This document shows, piece by piece, positions 7,257 through 14,490 of a stretch of DNA of 16,659 nucleotides. The stretch covers positions 1 through 16,659 of the forward strand of contig USFC01000029.1 of the NCBI GenBank assembly GCA_900553865.1, read 5' to 3'. The position numbers and the translations under genes were made by a program. A model generated the notes under the pieces. That model saw only the letters and a list, made by a program, of their open reading frames with translations, was not told the origin of the DNA and did not search any database. The stretch comes from an uncultured Clostridium sp. GTDB taxonomy: Bacteria > Bacillota > Clostridia > TANB77 > CAG-508. The first letter of the stretch is position 1; every line of letters begins with the position of its first letter.

Positions 7257-7550
7257 ATGAAAAATTTTAGAGAATTAAATGATGATATATTAAAAGAGTG
7301 GTTAGAATTTAGAGAAGAAAATATTTTATGCTATCTTAATGAGGAAGATAAAAAGCATAAATTATTTATTGATGAAATATATGAAAAAGTTTTGAAAAAT
7401 GTACCTCAGCAAAATAGAAAATATGTTGAGAAACAATTAAATGAACTTGAAAAAAATTTTATGGCTTATTTAAGTTACTGGAATAAAAAGTATTATAGAA
7501 ATGGATTTGTTGACGGTGTTCAGCTAGCAATAATATGCTTTGGAAAATAA
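7257..7550 (+). CDS. Small hypothetical protein, helical, possible DUF6809-like
   Basis: This 97-residue protein is predicted to be mostly helical and has many charged residues. It has no signal peptide or membrane segment. The C-terminal stretch YRNGFVDGVQLAIICF resembles the G-F-x-x-G-x-x-L end of small DUF6809-type proteins found on gut Clostridia elements, but the similarity is weak and the name is tentative. AAGGTG lies about 10 bases before the ATG. It follows the structured segment and is the last plus-strand gene before the convergent minus-strand block. It could be a regulatory or mobilisation accessory factor; nothing in the sequence decides this. Confidence 0.55.
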   Translation: MKNFRELNDDILKEWLEFREENILCYLNEEDKKHKLFIDEIYEKVLKNVPQQNRKYVEKQLNELEKNFMAYLSYWNKKYYRNGFVDGVQLAIICFGK

Positions 7551-7575
7551 AAAAGGCGAGATATTTGTTCTCGCC
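7549..7575 (-). terminator. Terminator of the minus-strand membrane-protein genes
   Basis: GGCGAGA at 7555-7561 pairs with TCTCGCC at 7569-7575 around a 7-base loop. On the minus strand it is followed by at least six T residues, and it begins 6 bases after the stop of the gene at 7581. On the plus strand the T tract is poor, so its main direction is minus. Confidence 0.75.
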
Positions 7576-7580
7576 CTTGA

Positions 7581-8087
7581 TTACTTTAGTATAATAAATT
7601 GTTCCAGTTCTTTCCTATTTATTTTATGAACATAGATTTTTCCAAATATATCTTTGAATATAAACTTAATTTTTTTGGCTTTTACATTTTGTAGTATTTC
7701 CTGTACGGTAGCCTTATCAATTGTGATTGTATATTTTTCTCCATAATTTATAACTTTTGGTAGCTGATTTTTGTCTTCCCAATCTATATTTTTAATTACT
7801 GTTAAATTACCTTTTGGTGTTTGTATATATGGATTTGATTCTATTGTAATACTTAAGTATTTTGATAAGTTTATTAATGATAAAGAGTAATAATTTCCTA
7901 AAAAATCACCAACAAATCCAATAGGAATTATAAAGTTTCTTGTTATCTTATATTTTATTTTTTCATTTTTCCTACTTAAATGTAATGATACAATGACTGC
8001 ACCTATAGTTCCTACGGCTGATAGAAACGTACATATATTAGAAAATAAGTTACTAGAAATAAGATTTAATATATTTTCAGTATTCAT
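7581..8087 (-). CDS. Hypothetical membrane-anchored protein
   Basis: I do not recognise a named family. The 168-residue protein has one hydrophobic segment at about residues 14-36 (from NLFSNICTFLS to IGAVIVSLHL), followed by a basic SRKNEKIKYK. This suggests a single membrane anchor with the rest in the cytoplasm. The soluble part, about 45-168, has alternating beta-like stretches (for example YTITIDKATVQEIL) and no obvious catalytic motif. AAAGGAG lies 6 bases before the ATG. It starts 26 bases after the stop of the next gene upstream and shares a terminator, so the two form a transcription unit. Its hydrophobic segment, rich in V-G-T-I-G, resembles that of its partner. Position inside a restriction-modification island hints at an accessory or defence role, but this is only inference. 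Confidence 0.6.
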   Translation of the reverse strand: MNTENILNLISSNLFSNICTFLSAVGTIGAVIVSLHLSRKNEKIKYKITRNFIIPIGFVGDFLGNYYSLSLINLSKYLSITIESNPYIQTPKGNLTVIKNIDWEDKNQLPKVINYGEKYTITIDKATVQEILQNVKAKKIKFIFKDIFGKIYVHKINRKELEQFIILK

Positions 8088-8113
8088 TTTTTCTCCTTTC
8101 TAAATAATAAAAG

Positions 8114-8953
8114 CTATATAAGCAACTCTGTATTTATAATATTGGTATTTGTATGTATTACATCTATTTCACCTTCTTTATTCCTTTGAAACCATATCTT
8201 GAATAACATTGTAGTCTGAACATTAGTTATACTTGTTAGTGTATAATTAAACATTAAGCATGAGCAAGCATCATTTTCAATCATACTTGAAAATAAACCA
8301 TTATAAGGAGAATATATCTTTAAGTGAGTATAAAATTCATTATCCGAGATCCAATTTAATTGAACACTGTCATTAAAATCAATATGTAGACCACATGGTA
8401 TAGGATCTTTATCATCATTATCTTCCCAATACAATCCACCATCTTTTAATGGATCTTGTACACATAGTAAATCCTGAATTCTAATTTCTTTTATTACACC
8501 TTTTGAAGTATCTTTAAAATATAGTTTTATATAATATTCATTTAATTTTTCAATTTCTTTATCTGTTTTTTCTATTGCAATTGTAGCACCATTATCTAAT
8601 TTATGATGAGCCGACATAGTAATTTTATTATTTTCATTATGTTTTATTAATAAATCTATTTTAGGCTTTAATTGTATACAACAATATTCATCCAAAAGTT
8701 CTTTATCTAATAATCTATGACTTAGTTTATTTGCATCTTTTGTTTGATTTATTGTTACAATTCCTAAACTAATTGTTCCTATTCCAACAAGAAGAGAAGC
8801 ATAAAAGTTAAGATATTCTCCTGTTGTATAGCTATCTGTTAACCATCCATTAATAAATAACAATGTAATTGCGTTTTGTATAATACAAATTGCTAATAAT
8901 GATATACAAATAAAACAAAAAATTAAAGCAATATATTTTAATACTTCTTTCAT
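8114..8953 (-). CDS. Hypothetical protein with two N-terminal membrane helices and a soluble domain
   Basis: I do not recognise a named family. The start is placed at the ATG at 8953 (279 residues) because GGAGG lies 5 bases before it; the earlier ATG at 8980 falls inside the dpnB terminator hairpin. Two hydrophobic helices are visible at about residues 7-34 and 49-67. A linker NQTKDANKLSHRLLDKEL then leads into a cytoplasmic domain of about 190 residues. This domain looks beta-rich, with several short hydrophobic strands and no recognisable nuclease, kinase or NTPase motif. It shares the helix-then-basic-linker layout of the gene downstream. It lies 71 bases after the dpnB stop, separated by the hairpin at 8973-9014, so it is expressed either by read-through or from a promoter I cannot identify. 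Confidence 0.6.
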   Translation of the reverse strand: MKEVLKYIALIFCFICISLLAICIIQNAITLLFINGWLTDSYTTGEYLNFYASLLVGIGTISLGIVTINQTKDANKLSHRLLDKELLDEYCCIQLKPKIDLLIKHNENNKITMSAHHKLDNGATIAIEKTDKEIEKLNEYYIKLYFKDTSKGVIKEIRIQDLLCVQDPLKDGGLYWEDNDDKDPIPCGLHIDFNDSVQLNWISDNEFYTHLKIYSPYNGLFSSMIENDACSCLMFNYTLTSITNVQTTMLFKIWFQRNKEGEIDVIHTNTNIINTELLI

Positions 8954-8972
8954 AAAAACCTCCATATTAATA

Positions 8973-9014
8973 AAAAGCAAAATAATTCTATAAATAGATT
9001 ATTACTTTGCTTTT
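8973..9014 (-). terminator. Hairpin terminator after dpnB
   Basis: AAAAGCAAA at 8973-8981 pairs with TTTGCTTTT at 9006-9014, with inner ATAAT/ATTAT pairing. Read on the minus strand, it starts 10 bases after the dpnB stop, and its descending arm ends in a run of T residues. It separates the DpnII operon from the two membrane-protein genes. The stem is A/T-rich, so termination may be partial. Confidence 0.6.
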
Positions 9015-9024
9015 CATTAGTTTT

Positions 9025-9888
9025 TTAATTGAATATTTCTTTCATGATTCCATTTTTCATGTCTGCAATGTTATAAATATTATCCATTTTATCAAATGTT
9101 TCTTTTAAATTATTTCTAGCAGAAATCCATCCCATTCCATCAGTAAACCATACAAATTCAAAACCAACTACTTTTTCTGCTTCTTCTGCAATCATTTTAT
9201 AACTTCTTGCAGTTTCATTTAGTTTTGATCCTCCTGCTGCATAGAAATTAGTTTCAATGCCATATATACATTTATCAGTTTTTACAACAAAGTCAAATCT
9301 TTTAGTAGATTGATTTTGATTACTAATAAATGACATGTCTAACTTCCATTTTTCTTCTATATCTTGCAAATACATTTCTTTGAAATAAGTTTCATTCTTT
9401 TTAAATCCTGCTTTTTGAATAAATCTTTCTACAACATCTTCCATTAAATGTCCACCACGATTTTTTCTAGCATTTGAATTTAATCCAGACTCTACGCCTA
9501 AAACATAGTCGTACAAATTATTTACAAGATGATTTTGTATTAAGTCAAATAATCCTGTTTCTTTCATAAATACTTTATATTGTGCTACATTATAATTCAT
9601 TTTCTTAAAGTTGTATTCAAACTTGTTTCCGTCACTATCTAAAACTATTATTTCATATTGCCTTACTGCTAGTAGTGTTGGAATACACTTTAGAACTTCA
9701 GGATATTTCTTTACTAAATTTTCAAAATCGGTTTCAATATTTTTACTACCGATTAAGGAATTCATCATATTTAATTCAAGTTTATGTTCTTCTGCATTTC
9801 TATAAATTGTTTCAAAGTCTATGTAATATTTATAATCTGCAATACTATCAGTAAAAGTAAGTAACCACTCTGCAAAATTTCTTTTCAT
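9025..9888 (-). CDS. dpnB: Type II restriction endonuclease DpnII (recognises GATC)
   Basis: This 287-residue protein closely resembles R.DpnII of Streptococcus pneumoniae (about 288 residues), which cuts unmethylated GATC. Conserved stretches include MNSLIGSKNIETDFENL near residues 42-58, GLFDLIQNHLVNNLYDYVLG near 112-131, RKNRGGHLMEDVVERF near 141-156, and the diagnostic GGSKLNETARSYKMIAEEAE near 219-237. The likely PD-(D/E)xK-type catalytic residues are D199 (in KRFDFVVK) and E212 (in GIETNF, with the third position N rather than K, as in the known enzyme). The ATG lies 2 bases after the dpnA stop and its GGAGG ribosome site overlaps the dpnA end, so the two are translationally coupled. 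The frame is intact and the enzyme is expected to be active. The minus-strand order dpnM-dpnA-dpnB is the same as in pneumococcus. Confidence 0.95.
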   Translation of the reverse strand: MKRNFAEWLLTFTDSIADYKYYIDFETIYRNAEEHKLELNMMNSLIGSKNIETDFENLVKKYPEVLKCIPTLLAVRQYEIIVLDSDGNKFEYNFKKMNYNVAQYKVFMKETGLFDLIQNHLVNNLYDYVLGVESGLNSNARKNRGGHLMEDVVERFIQKAGFKKNETYFKEMYLQDIEEKWKLDMSFISNQNQSTKRFDFVVKTDKCIYGIETNFYAAGGSKLNETARSYKMIAEEAEKVVGFEFVWFTDGMGWISARNNLKETFDKMDNIYNIADMKNGIMKEIFN

Positions 9889-9890
9889 AG

Positions 9891-10667
9891 CTATTCCTCC
9901 TTTAATTCTTCAAATCTTCTTATAGATAAATCTAAATAATCTTTATTATTATCAATTCCTATGTACTTTCTATTTAATTTTGATGCTGCAATACCTGTAG
10001 TACTACTTCCACAAAACGGGTCCAAAATTAAATCATTTTCATTTGTAGATGCAAGTATTATTCTATCTAATATTTCTAAAGGTTTTTGTGTTGGATGTTT
10101 TCCTTGTTTCTTTTCAGAAGGTTTTGTTAGAGAAGTGGTCCAAACATCTTTCATCTGTTTATTATTGTTTAGCTTTTTCATTAAGTCATAATTAAAAGTG
10201 TATTTATTATTCTTTAAATCCTTTTTAGCCCATAATATTGTTTCAGTAGAATGTGTAAATGTTTTGCATGCTAAGTTAGGTGGTGGATTAGTTTTTTGCC
10301 AAGTTATATTATTTATTATCTTAAATCCTTCTTCTTCAAGAGCCATACCTATTGAATAGATGTTGTGTAGTGTTCCACTAATCCAAATTGTTCCATTATC
10401 TTTTAACACTCTATAACATTCTTTTATCCATTTTTTATTAAAGTTGTGTTTATCTTGTATTGACAAAGCCTTGTCCCATTCTCCTTTATTAACACTTACC
10501 ATTTTTCCGCCACTACAAGTTATTCCATTATCAGATAAAAAATATGGTGGATCTGCAAATATCATATCAAATGTACTATTTTCAAATGAATTTAAAGCAT
10601 TAAATGTATCATCATATATTAGGCTAAAGCTATCATTTTCATAGTAGAATTGTTTTGAGACTCCCAT
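9891..10667 (-). CDS. dpnA: DpnA-type DNA adenine methyltransferase (second DpnII methylase)
   Basis: This 258-residue enzyme methylates adenine in GATC. DpnA of pneumococcus also acts on single-stranded DNA and thereby protects incoming transforming plasmid DNA from DpnII. The catalytic motif DPPY is at residues 39-42, followed by GGKMVSVNKGEWD near 53-65. The S-adenosylmethionine motif DPFCGSST is at 216-223, preceded by KHPTQKP at 190-196. Catalytic motif before cofactor motif is the beta-class order, unlike DpnM. The ATG at 10667 is supported by a GAGGAG ribosome site and lies inside the dpnM frame, giving a 49-base overlap and probable translational coupling. Single-strand activity is inferred from family membership and gene order, not visible in the sequence. 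Confidence 0.92.
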   Translation of the reverse strand: MGVSKQFYYENDSFSLIYDDTFNALNSFENSTFDMIFADPPYFLSDNGITCSGGKMVSVNKGEWDKALSIQDKHNFNKKWIKECYRVLKDNGTIWISGTLHNIYSIGMALEEEGFKIINNITWQKTNPPPNLACKTFTHSTETILWAKKDLKNNKYTFNYDLMKKLNNNKQMKDVWTTSLTKPSEKKQGKHPTQKPLEILDRIILASTNENDLILDPFCGSSTTGIAASKLNRKYIGIDNNKDYLDLSIRRFEELKEE

Positions 10668-11569
10668 TTTGATTGCTCCTCATAATTTGTTATTAATAAT
10701 TCTGAAATTTCTCCACGTCCTTTTGCATTTGCATTTATCATTCTTTTTGCTGAAACTTCGTTTATAACAAAACCTTTATAAATATTCTCGAAGAAATTAT
10801 CATCTTTATTAACATTTTTTGGATTTGAGTTACTTAACATTAATTTAGCATTTTTAAAGTCTAATTTATAAAAATAATTTGCTAGTTCTTTTTGATTATC
10901 ATCGTTAAAATCCTCTTTTGTATAAGATGTAAATCCAGATGTAATTGATAAAGGTCTATATGGTGGATCAAAATATACAAAAGTATTTTCATTAACAAAA
11001 CTTTCACTTTTTTTATAGTCACCATATTCGAATGTTACATTTTTTATTAGATTTGATAAATTCCTTAAATTATTTGAATCACAAATAGTTGGATCTTTAT
11101 ATTTGCCACATGGTACATTAAATTTTCCATCTTTATTAACTCTGTATAATCCATTAAAACACGTCCTATTTAAGAATATAAATTCAGATGCTCGTTTTAC
11201 ATCGATATCTTCATTTAATGTATAAGAATTATATTCTGCTCTAATATCATAAAAGTATTGTTGTCTAGCATCATTATCTAGAATTAAAAATTCCTTTTCT
11301 TTTTTATCCAGTTCTTGAATCAAATTTTCTACATTTGTTTTTATAACATTATAGCAATTAATCAAATCTTTATTTATATCAAAAGCATAAGCTTCTTTTA
11401 CTTCATATTTTTGTAAAATATCAATTAGAACAGCTCCACCACCAACAAATGGTTCTATATATCTTTCAATAGTACCATTTTTAAGCTCAAAAGGATAATA
11501 TTTAGTTAATTGTGGGATTAAGCTATTTTTACCTCCAGCCCATTTTACAAAAGGTTTTACTATCTCCAT
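10619..11569 (-). CDS. dpnM: DpnM-type Dam family DNA adenine methyltransferase
   Basis: The start is placed at the ATG at 11569 (316 residues), which has GGAGG 5 bases upstream and gives the family-typical first residues MEIVKPFVKWAGGK. An ATG 33 bases further up (11602) lacks such a site. Motifs run PFVKWAGGK (6-14), YIEPFVGGGAVLIDIL (37-52), LNRTCFNGLYRVN (133-145) and DPPY (201-204). The cofactor motif before the catalytic motif is the alpha-class order of Dam. The enzyme should methylate adenine in double-stranded GATC and protect host DNA from DpnII. The C-terminal tail of about 16 residues is encoded over the dpnA start region. The gene begins 41 bases after the stop of the membrane protein upstream, consistent with one operon. 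Confidence 0.95.
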   Translation of the reverse strand: MEIVKPFVKWAGGKNSLIPQLTKYYPFELKNGTIERYIEPFVGGGAVLIDILQKYEVKEAYAFDINKDLINCYNVIKTNVENLIQELDKKEKEFLILDNDARQQYFYDIRAEYNSYTLNEDIDVKRASEFIFLNRTCFNGLYRVNKDGKFNVPCGKYKDPTICDSNNLRNLSNLIKNVTFEYGDYKKSESFVNENTFVYFDPPYRPLSITSGFTSYTKEDFNDDNQKELANYFYKLDFKNAKLMLSNSNPKNVNKDDNFFENIYKGFVINEVSAKRMINANAKGRGEISELLITNYEEQSKWESQNNSTMKMIALA

Positions 11570-11610
11570 TTTTTCCTCCAAGTTTAATATATCTATCAAC
11601 ATTTTATATG

Positions 11611-12855
11611 CTATTTACTTGCACTAGGCAGATTATAGTACTCACCATTATGTTTTAATATTGTAATATTATCATCTTGTTTATCTTTACTATATGGGAG
11701 TAACTTTTTAACATTCGTTTGACTTTCTATCATTGTTTCTATGCTCTCATCTAGCTTACTATAAGCCCAATCTTCATTTATTTTTCCTATTGTATTTTTT
11801 CTTATCTCAAAGAAATTTGCTTTTCTTCTATGTTCTGTTTTACTAATACCGAACTTTTCACAATATACTTCGTGCCAACCATCAAGCTGTTCATTTACTT
11901 TGTTAGTATGTGTTATATATTTATTATATTGGCTATGCGCTGATTTTGATGTTTCGTTTCCATTTGCAAGTACATATCTTAAATCTCCTATTTCTGCTAA
12001 TAATCTTATTAATATTTGTTGCCTTACTGACCACATTTGAATTTCTTTTACATTTTTTTCATAATTCTTGTAATCCAATTCATCTTTCAAATATTTTACT
12101 ATACTAGCATTTGCTTGAGTTAATAACTCTGCACAATTTTCTTCTACTCTTGAAATTTCATCATATCTTTTATCTCTTGAAAAATCATTGCTTATAATTT
12201 CATTTTTGTTTTCTAATACTTCTTGTATTTTTGAAATAATATACATAAGTTTACCTTGATATTGAGTATCTAAAAAATTAGCAATTCCATCTATATCATG
12301 TTGTATATTTTCTAATTTGTCGTTTATTTCATTCATATAGTATTGTCCAACAACCATAGATGCAGCATTAAATCCTGCATTTACTAGAGCATCTTTTCCC
12401 ATATTAGCCATCATCTTATCTTCGCTCAAAAATTTTGTGTTCTTGCTAAATTTTCCGTTTATCATTTGCGTTCCGTATAATTCATTTGAACCTTTAACTT
12501 TCATCATATTTTCAGTGCCTGATTTAGCTGCTGAAAAGAAAGCTTTGTCGCTATTTAATGCTTTACTTGCAGTTCCTAGATTTTTCCCAACAATTGAAGA
12601 TTTTGAAATGGAATTATCTAATATAGATATAGCATTTTTTACATTAGAATCTATAATTTTATTTTTATCTGATGGGATTATAGTTGCATTTTCTATTATT
12701 TGTATATCAGGAAAATTATTTATATTGTTTTCTAATGATAAACTAACTTCATTTTTTATTTCTTTTTCCTTTTTATTGTTCTTTCTATTATAAAATGAAA
12801 ATATAATTAAACCTATAACTATTACAAATAAGCTTACTATTATATATATTTCCAT
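11611..12855 (-). CDS. Membrane-anchored, helix-rich protein of unknown function, first gene of the DpnII operon
   Basis: The start is placed at the ATG at 12855 (414 residues), behind GAAAGGGTG; an ATG 33 bases upstream lacks a good ribosome site. A single hydrophobic helix at about residues 4-21 is followed by a lysine/asparagine-rich stretch, so the body should be cytoplasmic. About 80-165 is a low-complexity, serine/lysine-rich region. It is followed by a short hydrophobic helix near 165-185 (GFNAASMVVGQYYMNEIN). A long helical, probably coiled-coil section, about 180-330, includes DKLENIQHDIDGIANFLD. No catalytic motif is visible. Similar unnamed proteins with an ASM-V-x-GQYYM-x-x-I helix occur on mobile elements of Bacillota, by recollection only. 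It lies 41 bases before dpnM in the same direction, so it is probably co-transcribed with the restriction system. Confidence 0.65.
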   Translation of the reverse strand: MEIYIIVSLFVIVIGLIIFSFYNRKNNKKEKEIKNEVSLSLENNINNFPDIQIIENATIIPSDKNKIIDSNVKNAISILDNSISKSSIVGKNLGTASKALNSDKAFFSAAKSGTENMMKVKGSNELYGTQMINGKFSKNTKFLSEDKMMANMGKDALVNAGFNAASMVVGQYYMNEINDKLENIQHDIDGIANFLDTQYQGKLMYIISKIQEVLENKNEIISNDFSRDKRYDEISRVEENCAELLTQANASIVKYLKDELDYKNYEKNVKEIQMWSVRQQILIRLLAEIGDLRYVLANGNETSKSAHSQYNKYITHTNKVNEQLDGWHEVYCEKFGISKTEHRRKANFFEIRKNTIGKINEDWAYSKLDESIETMIESQTNVKKLLPYSKDKQDDNITILKHNGEYYNLPSASK

Positions 12856-12997
12856 ATTAAACACCCTTTCACCATTAAAATTGTTCAATATATCGATTAT
12901 TAGTTTATACTTATATTTTAATATAAAATTTCTATTTAACTATATCATATTTTAAGAATAAATTAAAGCGAACATTCAATATTTTTAAATTTTATGT

Positions 12998-13055
12998 GTA
13001 GGTTTATCAAACATAGTCATACCAATAAAGTGTGACATATGTTTGACAAACCTAC
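12998..13055. repeat. 18-bp inverted repeat between the DpnII operon and the integrase
   Basis: GTAGGTTTATCAAACATA at 12998-13015 is reverse-complementary to 13038-13055 with one mismatch (A at 13006 against C at 13047), around a 22-base spacer. An extra GTCA/TGAC pair can extend the stem inward. Each arm also contains its own small dyad, GTTTATCAAAC and GTTTGACAAAC, with centres 39 bases apart. It lies in the divergent interval between the operon start and the integrase frame, so an operator bound by a dimeric regulator is the simplest reading. A cruciform or recombination site is possible. No T tract follows, so it is not a typical terminator. Confidence 0.7.
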
Positions 13056-13334
13056 AGTAAGCTAAACAAATCTGGTAAAGAGAACATTGACAACGAAGAA
13101 CAATATAATATTTGCAAGTCTTGTGATAAATTCTATATATCTAAAAGTTGTAAAGCTCTGCTAACTATTGGAAGAGATCAAACAACAGGTAAAGTTAAAA
13201 GAAAAACTTTTATTGGCGAAACTGAAGAAGAAGCATTTAGCAAAGCACTTCAAAGCAAGCTTAAACTAGATGAAGAAGGTGGTCCAAGAGTAATAACTAA
13301 AACAAATAAAACTCTTAAAGATTTAGTAGAACCT
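13047..13334 (+). other. In-frame N-terminal coding extension of the integrase without a normal start codon
   Basis: The integrase frame stays open upstream of its first ATG back to 13047, just after a TGA at 13044-13046. The 96 codons read as a plausible protein. They include YNICKSCDKFYISKSCKAL, then LTIGRDQTTGKVKRKTFIG and ETEEEAFSKALQSK. The latter two resemble the arm-binding N-terminal domain of this integrase family. No ATG, GTG or TTG occurs in frame here. A nearby ATG at 13039 opens a different frame that stops at 13065 after eight residues. A frameshift or a rare start codon such as ATT or CTG would explain this. Confidence 0.7.
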
Positions 13335-14327
13335 ATGATAGAAGAACAATATAAATTAGGACAAATTAAGGAATCTACTTATAAGAGAAAACTAGATACT
13401 TTGAAACAATTAGAAAATACTTCATTTGCAAATAGACCTATTGCAAAAATATCTAGAGAAGATATTGTTAACTATCTTGCAAAGCTAAAATCTTATTCTA
13501 AAACTACAATAAAACAAAATTATGAATTATTATGTATGGGATTTGCAGAAGCCTATCATCAAGGAATAATTCAAGAAAACTTTATGGCTGGATATAAAAG
13601 AATTAAAAAGCCTAAGAGTGAATATGTAGGACACCATAGAATAGCACTAACCATTGAAGAACAAAAGAAACTTATACAATTCTTAAATGATGTAGAATAC
13701 TCTAAATTCAAGCATAAATATTTATTTTTACTATTAATGAGTACAGGAATGAGAATAGGAGAAGCATTGGTATTAGATTATACAAAGGATATTGATTTAG
13801 AAAAAGGAATTCTATTTGTTAGAAGAACACAAACTAAAGATACTTCAGGAAAATCTAGAATTGGAGATTCAACTAAAACTTTTTCAGGTCAACGAATTAT
13901 TAATCTAAATGCTATAAGTAAAATGGCACTAGAAGAAGCTGTAAAACATATTATTCCGAATAAATTTCACTTATTATTCTATAATTCAACTAATAAGAAA
14001 TATGGATTATATGAAGAGGCAAGTATAAATTCTGCATTAAAAAGAGCAGGATTAAAGCTAAATATTGGAATATATGAAGAAACAAATTCTAGTGGAAAGA
14101 AAGTTACAAGAACAGATATACATACACATATGCTTCGAGGTACTTTTGCAACAAGATGTGCTGAAGCAAAGATTGATCCAAATGTATTAAAAGAAATACT
14201 TGGTCATTCTGATACATCTATTACAATGAAATATTATATTGATATTGATACTGATTTTATTGAATCAGAAAATCAAAATGTTGTTAACTATTTAATTAAT
14301 AAAAATATATTTGAATTTGCAAAATAA
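13335..14327 (+). CDS. int: Tyrosine-family site-specific integrase
   Basis: From its first ATG the protein has 330 residues: a core-binding domain at about 1-95 and a catalytic domain at about 105-310. The catalytic set is complete: R140 in STGMRIGEAL, a candidate lysine near K168, H265-M-L-R268 in HTHMLRGTFATR, H291 in LGHSDTSITMKYY, and the nucleophile Y300 (Y301 is adjacent). It should integrate and excise the island by recombination between the 11-bp tRNA-Pro end repeats. The ATG at 13335 lacks a convincing ribosome site. The coding signal continues upstream, so the true N-terminus, with an arm-type DNA-binding domain, probably lies before it. The gene ends 163 bases before the right repeat. 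With the arm domain uncertain, excision competence is unclear. Confidence 0.93.
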   Translation: MIEEQYKLGQIKESTYKRKLDTLKQLENTSFANRPIAKISREDIVNYLAKLKSYSKTTIKQNYELLCMGFAEAYHQGIIQENFMAGYKRIKKPKSEYVGHHRIALTIEEQKKLIQFLNDVEYSKFKHKYLFLLLMSTGMRIGEALVLDYTKDIDLEKGILFVRRTQTKDTSGKSRIGDSTKTFSGQRIINLNAISKMALEEAVKHIIPNKFHLLFYNSTNKKYGLYEEASINSALKRAGLKLNIGIYEETNSSGKKVTRTDIHTHMLRGTFATRCAEAKIDPNVLKEILGHSDTSITMKYYIDIDTDFIESENQNVVNYLINKNIFEFAK

Positions 14328-14406
14328 TTAGCAATTTATAGCGAAAAACATTTAATGAAAATGTACGAAATTATACGGAATTTCAAGGAATTAAAAAGAT
14401 AAAATG

Positions 14407-14429
14407 TTCCGTAAAAGTGTTCCGTAAAA
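14407..14429 (+). repeat. Right-end TTCCGTAAAA motifs (candidate integrase arm sites)
   Basis: TTCCGTAAAA occurs at 14407-14416 and 14420-14429, 13 bases apart. A weaker inverted relative, TTCCGTATAA on the minus strand, is at 14371-14380. They match the TTCCGCAAA motifs near the left end. The surrounding interval 14328-14490 has no gene and also holds the 10-bp inverted repeat TTAGCAATTT (14328-14337) / AAATTGCTAA (14437-14446). Confidence 0.5.
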
Positions 14430-14490
14430 CAAATGCAAATTGCTAAAAGTCGCTAAATATCATAGAAAATAGCTTGAGGTGTCGTAGCAA

